Origin: Hydractinia symbiolongicarpus
Lineage: Eukaryota > Cnidaria > Hydrozoa > Anthoathecata > Hydractiniidae
Assembly: GCF_029227915.1 (NCBI RefSeq)
Contig: NC_079879.1
Span: forward strand, 21,902,501 to 21,966,500
Reading direction: 5' to 3'
Length of the DNA: 64,000 bases
Made by a program: the position numbers and the translations under genes. The notes below the pieces were generated by a model that saw only the letters and a program-made list of their open reading frames with translations, had not been told where the DNA came from and made no database searches. Shown in pieces: positions 58,586 to 64,000 of the stretch (position 1 is the stretch's first letter; the number at the start of each line of letters is the position of its first letter).

Positions 58586-59316
58586 TTTAAGATAATAACA
58601 AATATATTAAAAACACAACAACATTAAAATAAAGCCGCCAAGAAAATGATTTGGAGCCAAAATTTTGAACAGGGACCGATCACCAATCATATAAAAGTTG
58701 TCAAAAACCAGGTCAGTCTATCATACTATAATGTAAGTTGACATACCGTACTACTCGATCCCGTTCCCAGGGCTTTATGTAGGAGCCGTATGATCTGGCT
58801 ACCACAGCCACAAGGCGTAGAACTTCCCTGGGAACAAGGCTGGTACTTGCACTTAGTTCGAAATATTAAAAAAAACTAGTTAGCATTATTTTCCAAAAAA
58901 ACGAACGAAACAATTGACATGCATTCCTTTTTAAAGATCACAGAATTATGCGAATTGTCAAAAACTATAACTTTTCAATTTTTTTTTGGCTGTATATACA
59001 GCGCGTTCCCGAGTGTCCACAAAGGGTTTTATGTATGATTTATTAAATATGGAAATAATAGTAATATATCTGTCAAGTTAAAGTATTAGTGTAAGTAAAG
59101 AGTATTTTCTTCAGTTTACTCCTTAACGGAATAGTAATTTTACTCGTTTTACCCTACCAACTTTATATATCCGAATATAAAATGTGAGTTTATAAAAATT
59201 TTAAGACTTTGATAAGTTCCAATTCTTGCTCTCTTGTTTTTACTTTAGTGTGTCAGACGAATCTGGGTGATAATAACATAAACCAAATGTTCGCATAAAC
59301 AAAACAAGCATCAAAG

Positions 59317-62300
59317 ATGGCGCTACAAGCATGTGGATGTTTGTGCAAAAACTATAACACTCTATTACCTTTGTCGTGGAATGCATTAATTTTACAAAGT
59401 AGTTTTTTTCATTTAACTACTTCAGGTATGACCCTTCCCTGTTGTCATATTATTTTTAAACGTTAGTATAAACCGTCGTATTCTCCAAGAAAGAGGTTTA
59501 CCTCCCAATTAAAAAAAGTCATTAAAAATCAACTCATAGTACTAATTACGGAAACAACTCCTTTTATACTTGTTTTGATTTATTCCCAAGATATTCATTG
59601 TTAAAGTTGCAAAATTTAGCTTGCGAGAAGCTTTGTGCTAATCTGCATCTTGTCTCCTGAATGTAAATAAATTCCTTCCTGGGAGAGCTTTTGTGACATC
59701 AACTCCTGGACAGCCATGGTAAACACTTAATTAGGCGACGGTAGGCTAATTAGGGCATACCACCTTTTTAGGCGACTCATTGTAGATTAGGTAAATGGCT
59801 TTTCACACATCGCAAAAAATCAAAAAGCGACCATGATTCCAAATTTTCACTCGTGCCTTGATATGTTCGCGCACAAGTAAGAATTGTGTTAAAATAAACT
59901 ATATAACCTAATTAGGTTAAGTGTTTAGGTGAACACTGCCACGTTTTTATCCGCCATATTTATTTTTCCCTGCAGCGTGAATGGGTGAAATCCATTATTT
60001 AAAACAACAAATAGTGCCACACAAAGTTTGGGCCATAAGTTACCAATGCGCGATGCAAATAAGACGATAATTGGTCAAAATTATCTGCAAAGTGGACAGA
60101 TTTGATTCACATAAATATTGTATTGTGAAACGCAATGATTTTGACGTATTTACTTTGACTACAGGTAACCTAATTAAACTACATCACGTCGTCTAACTAA
60201 ATGAATTGCCTAAGTAGATCATGCCGCCTAATTAGGTGTTTACGGTGGGTTAAATTAAGTTTTGCATGTTAAGGTTACTGTAAAGGAAACAATTTTTTTT
60301 TAGGTTTTTTGCAAAAAATTCATGACATACAGAAAAAAAAAATTCTCTTTCCAATGACATATTTTATATTCTATGAAAATATTTGGAACATCCCTTTTTT
60401 CTGGAAAAAGCCTTTTTAGAGGTGTTATATCCTTCACACCTTTGAAAAAATATGTGCAAAATGAGTTGAGCATATTTTTTGTAAACATTATGCATAATAT
60501 GGAACTCCCGTATAAAAATATGCATAATAATATTTTTTAGATAGTTTACTTTCACTATCGAATTAAAAAAAATCAAAGTTAAGGAATATGCATATGAGCT
60601 GTCTCTTGTAAATCTGACTTCTGTCTATTAATAATTCTGAACGCGTTCACGCATATTCAGCATAAAGAAAAAGTTCGCACTTCTATCATCTTTCTGCATA
60701 CTCAGTTCACATATTTTTATAACACCTACGAAAATCTTTAAAAACAAAGATCTCGTTAGTAAATTTTCGCATACATGCCTTTACGTTTGTGGTGTCTTTT
60801 TCCGAAAGCTTCCTATTGGCTCATTGAAATTTTCGGTAATGAAAAGCTGAATAAATTATGCACAAAAGGTTCCCGGATTTTTTTGTATAAATTACTGATT
60901 AGCGAATTATGACGACAGAAAGAAAAAAATATGCATTTTTTTGAATGATTATATATAATTACAAATAATTTCATAACGACGTTATTAGAAAAAAAAAACC
61001 GGGAACCTTTTTGAATTTAATTTATGCTGAATATAATGGTGCGAAAACGAGAAGTCTGCGACCACGCGTTCGGAAAAAGAAGCCATTTTAAAACGTACGG
61101 TGAAAAATTGGTGTGTGTTTATTTCATTATATTTTCTTTTTGGAAAATTACCATCTCACGAAAATAACACCATCAAAAAAGTCTTTCATCAAGCATTCAG
61201 AAACAAAAAAACATAAAAAAAAATATAAAAGTATTGATAAATTATAAGGGTTTTTCTGAGACTACTCATCAAGTGAGTTTTTTCGTTTACAGTAACCCTA
61301 ACAAGTCAATTAATGCTGGACAACCTGTGAAATGGAGAGAATGTGATGTGACACCTATTGACAAGTAGAGAAGTTGGAATAACCCTAGTAATCACTGACT
61401 TATCATTCTTACTTATTGGTGACAAAATATTTGATCATTTAAATGAAAATAATTTTCTGTATGATGCACAGCATGGATTTTAACCAAAACGATCATACTA
61501 AACAAATCTGTTGATTGACCTTGAATGACAGAAACACTGGATTCTGGGCTAAATTTAGACATTGTATATGTAGACTTTGTTAAGGCATTTGACACAATCC
61601 CCCATTTAAGATTGATTAAGGAATTAATTTTTTTTGGCCTTGAAGGGCAATTACTTGACTGGTTGCAAGACTTCTTGGTAACTAGAACTCAAAGTATTGT
61701 ACTACAAAATCTTTCATCATTATTATACACAGTTTTAAGTTGTGTGCCACAGGGTAGTGTATTGGGACCAGTCTTGTTCTTAATATACATTAATGATTTT
61801 CCAAATTTTCTTAATAAATTTTTATATTTGTTTTACAGGAGTAACAGGATTTGCGTAATTTGTTCAAATTTAGGTATAAGTCTTAATAGTGAAACATGTA
61901 AAGTGCTGCAGGAGGAAATAAAACTTGCTGTTGTATAAACCCGAGTAAGTTTTTTAATTGCGTGGTTGATGGAATGCACTGGCAAATAATGTTGTAGCTC
62001 CTTAAATGCATTTCAAATCGTTTGCTTTCAAGATTAAAAAGAAATATCTTTATTCGAAGGATTTTTTTTGTCATTATAGTGGAGTTATATCAACTGAAAT
62101 TTTCTTAGATTCAATTCTTCCAACCCACATAATATTGCACAATATGGGTCAAGTTAATTTTATATAAAAGAGTTTAAAAAATTGTGTAGGAATTTGTACA
62201 TTTTCCAGAAAAATATTGAAACTCAGTAAGTGTCATAGCCATGCAACGTAGCATTAGGGAGTTATTAAAAAAAAGTAAGGGGGCCGGAATGTTAAGGTTT

Positions 62301-63708
62301 AGAATTATTCAGAGCATCTTTACAATTTACCAAGCCTGAAATTTTCACTAAATACCTTGCAAAAAAAAAAACAAATAAAAGCACTACTGCATTCTAGAGA
62401 ACTGATAAAAAGAGTAGCAAAAACATATTTGCTATTCAGCATCCCAATGATCTCTTACTATGCTGAAGGAGGACAAAATTATTAGATCTACTACTAGATC
62501 AAGCTGACTCGTACACTAATAACTACAAAGAATTTGTCTTATTTTTTTACTGTTTTCATGAAACTAAAGGCCTAAAATGTAATTATTAATTTTTAGACCA
62601 ATATCCAAAATACCGCAACATGAGAAAGAAAGCACGTTTACACAGAGAAAAGCACGCATTAATGAAATCGAAGTATGAGGTAGGAAGCCTGTCTTTAGTT
62701 AATGACCTGGCATGCAAGTCTCAATTGAAATTTCTTTTTTTTTTGTTATTTGTCAAAACGACACTACATTGTAACTGTGTATGCCATATTTTTTTAACAT
62801 AAATACTTTAAATACTCCCCAGTCCTCTCTTTTAATGACTTTTTTCATAAATGACCACTAGCACATAAACATAAAATTCTCGAACTAAAAAAGTTTTAAT
62901 TGTAGTGTAAAGCATAATTTCCTGGGTGGCTACTCCTCAAATATCCAAAAAAAGCTAAAGACCCTACAAACGATAAAATATTAACCTAAAATATCGATTC
63001 CTTCTCAAATCTCTTAATATGGTGACTTCAATTTTTTGTCATAGCCACTTTTTTGTATTACGTGTTATGTGGGAAAGAATTGAGTATACCGTAATTCTTC
63101 TTTTTTAATACGCCCCTCAGAGGCTAACCTCTGAAGAGCGTATTAAATTCTGGAGGTTTTAGACAGGGGGGCTTAATAGAAGGGGGGGGCGCAAAATGTT
63201 AACTTTATTTGTTTCATCCTCAAAAAAACCATGGATATTTTGAAAACAAACTTGGGGAGAAAAAATTAAAGCTGCAACATACCGATATCATTGTATATGA
63301 CGTTAAATCAACAGTATCTTTGGAATTCAAAAAAGAAAAATCTTAATTATTAGTAACTCTTTATTTCCTACTATAATTTTAACAAGTATATATAGTTTTT
63401 ATTCTTTTTTTTTTTACCTTGAAATCTCCTAAATCCTTCTAAAATCTCCTAATAATATCAATATAAAGTGTTAATTTTTCAGTCACCCTGATTTTACTTT
63501 TGTCATTGTATAAAACGCATTGAGACTTTAGTAAGATAAGAATGTGAATGAAAAAAATTATTGTGTATAAAGGCTGAAATTTACTCTCAAGAGCAGAATA
63601 CTGACCACATTTTTATGTGTATAATACTAGAGACTTGATGTGGAGGATCGAGCAACTGGATGTTTGCTGTGCCCACACCGCAACCCCGATATTGATGTGG
63701 ATTTTAAG
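59317..63708 (+). CDS. Mitochondrial protein, possibly ribosomal protein bS18m; 3' end beyond the window
   Basis: Three exons with agreeing phases: 59317-59425, 62597-62679, 63631-63708, then donor gtagta; the remaining exons are not in the window. Exon 1 is MALQACGCLCKNYNTLLPLS... followed by hydrophobic/Ser-rich residues, a mitochondrial presequence type. Exon 2 is basic (YRNMRKKARLHREKHALMKS). Exon 3 has GCLLCPHRNPDIDVDFK, where a CxxC followed by D.x(F/Y)K is the pattern at the start of the bS18 family fold. Only part of the diagnostic region is visible, so the name is tentative. It is divergent from KIF11, with 731 bp between start codons. Confidence 0.5.
59713..60248. mobile_element. 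Short inverted-repeat element in intron 1 of the bS18m-like gene
   Basis: Left end ccatggtaaacacttaattaggcga and right end gccgcctaattaggtgtttacggtgg are inverted copies. The interior ends contain several more cctaatta/ttaggcgac motifs in both orientations. About 535 bp, no coding capacity. Confidence 0.65.
61290..61950 (+). mobile_element. Degenerate LINE reverse transcriptase fragment in intron 1 of the bS18m-like gene
   Basis: Frames carry LLGDKIFDHLNENNFLYDAQ, then LDIVYVDFVKAFDTIPH (RT motif A) and SCVPQGSVLGPVLFLIYIND (RT motif B). The catalytic YADD motif that should follow is lost in a rearranged tail (from about 61830). Jockey/CR1-type clade by motif style. Stops upstream near 61370-61530. 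Confidence 0.75.
62216..62275. repeat. Fragment of the piggyBac-like MITE family
   Basis: gaaactcagtaagtgtcata .. ggagttattaaaaaaaa matches a subterminal stretch of the element at 49201-49944 (about 49837-49895). Confidence 0.5.
63106..63147. repeat. Imperfect palindrome, about 18-bp stem
   Basis: ttaatacgcccctcagagg pairs with cctctgaagagcgtattaa across a 4-nt ctaa loop with small mismatches. It may be the folded end of a MITE; G- and C-rich runs follow. Confidence 0.6.
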
Positions 63709-64000
63709 GTAGTATTACTGTTTGCTTGCTTCATTTCTATCATTGATGCCTGTTTTCATCTTAAAACCGTTACTTTTGTTATCAATACACCATTTTTTTA
63801 TCGGCAAATCGCTTATTAGTAACTAAACTGGGTTTTAAAATTATTAAGCAACTTTAGTTCTGTACAAATATATAGGCACAAGCAATATAAAAAAATTATT
63901 TGGTGCTAAAATAGAAAGAGACACGCTTCCGAAACAGATGAAATGTAACTCCGAGAAAAGAAAACTACAATAACTTCTTTGTTGCACACCTTAGTTTGTC

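Noticed and set aside
58741-58850. Inverted cgttcccaggg / ccctgggaacaag near the KIF11 start
   Set aside because: The short inverted match is suggestive of a small element or promoter motif, but too short to support either.

Overview
The window is nuclear DNA of an invertebrate animal. It is AT-rich, its genes have many short introns ending in tttag or ttcag, and most intergenic and intronic space holds inverted-repeat transposons. Several mobile-element protein families here (Maverick/Polinton proteins, a repeated pogo-like DDE transposase, a HIRAN-like dispersed gene) look like those I know from cnidarian genomes, so a cnidarian, perhaps a hydrozoan, is the best guess. That is inference from recall, not from a search.

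Layout. 1-5260: the right part of a decayed Maverick/Polinton (copy 1; packaging-ATPase tail, two BRO-like genes, integrase, small membrane protein, major capsid protein, truncated coiled-coil protein), cut off at a junction with unrelated repeat DNA. 8222-12599: a four-exon A20/TNFAIP3-type OTU deubiquitinase with about nine A20 zinc fingers. 15730-17848: a short inverted-repeat element, an 11-bp minisatellite and the C-terminal half of a DDE transposase pseudogene. 17849-33657: a structurally complete 15.8-kb Polinton (copy 2) with 340-bp terminal inverted repeats and a 5-bp direct repeat (aggac) on each side. It carries about 20 genes, many with frameshifts or stops. The N-terminal part of the DDE transposase lies on its far side, so the Polinton jumped into that older transposon. 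34430-34909: a broken HIRAN-like gene.

36091-63708 is a gene-dense, ordinary nuclear region. An intronless isocitrate dehydrogenase (NAD, beta/gamma-like) gene lies head-to-head, 65 bp apart, with PBDC1 (nine exons, 193 aa). PBDC1 converges on kinesin-5/KIF11 (minus strand, 23 coding exons, 1061 aa, every exon phase checked by hand). KIF11 is followed head-to-head by a gene with a mitochondrial-type presequence and a CxxC motif, possibly a bS18m ribosomal protein, which runs out of the window. Introns of these genes hold piggyBac-like and Tc1/mariner-like MITEs, other inverted-repeat elements and two LINE fragments.

How the Polinton genes fit together: the SAP/EndoVII-like/PolB protein would copy the element, the DDE integrase insert it, the FtsK/HerA-type ATPase package it, and the jelly-roll capsid protein with several small membrane and coiled-coil proteins would build a particle. 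BRO-like, HNH and repeat proteins are accessory. No adenovirus-type protease was seen. The lesions make both copies fossils.
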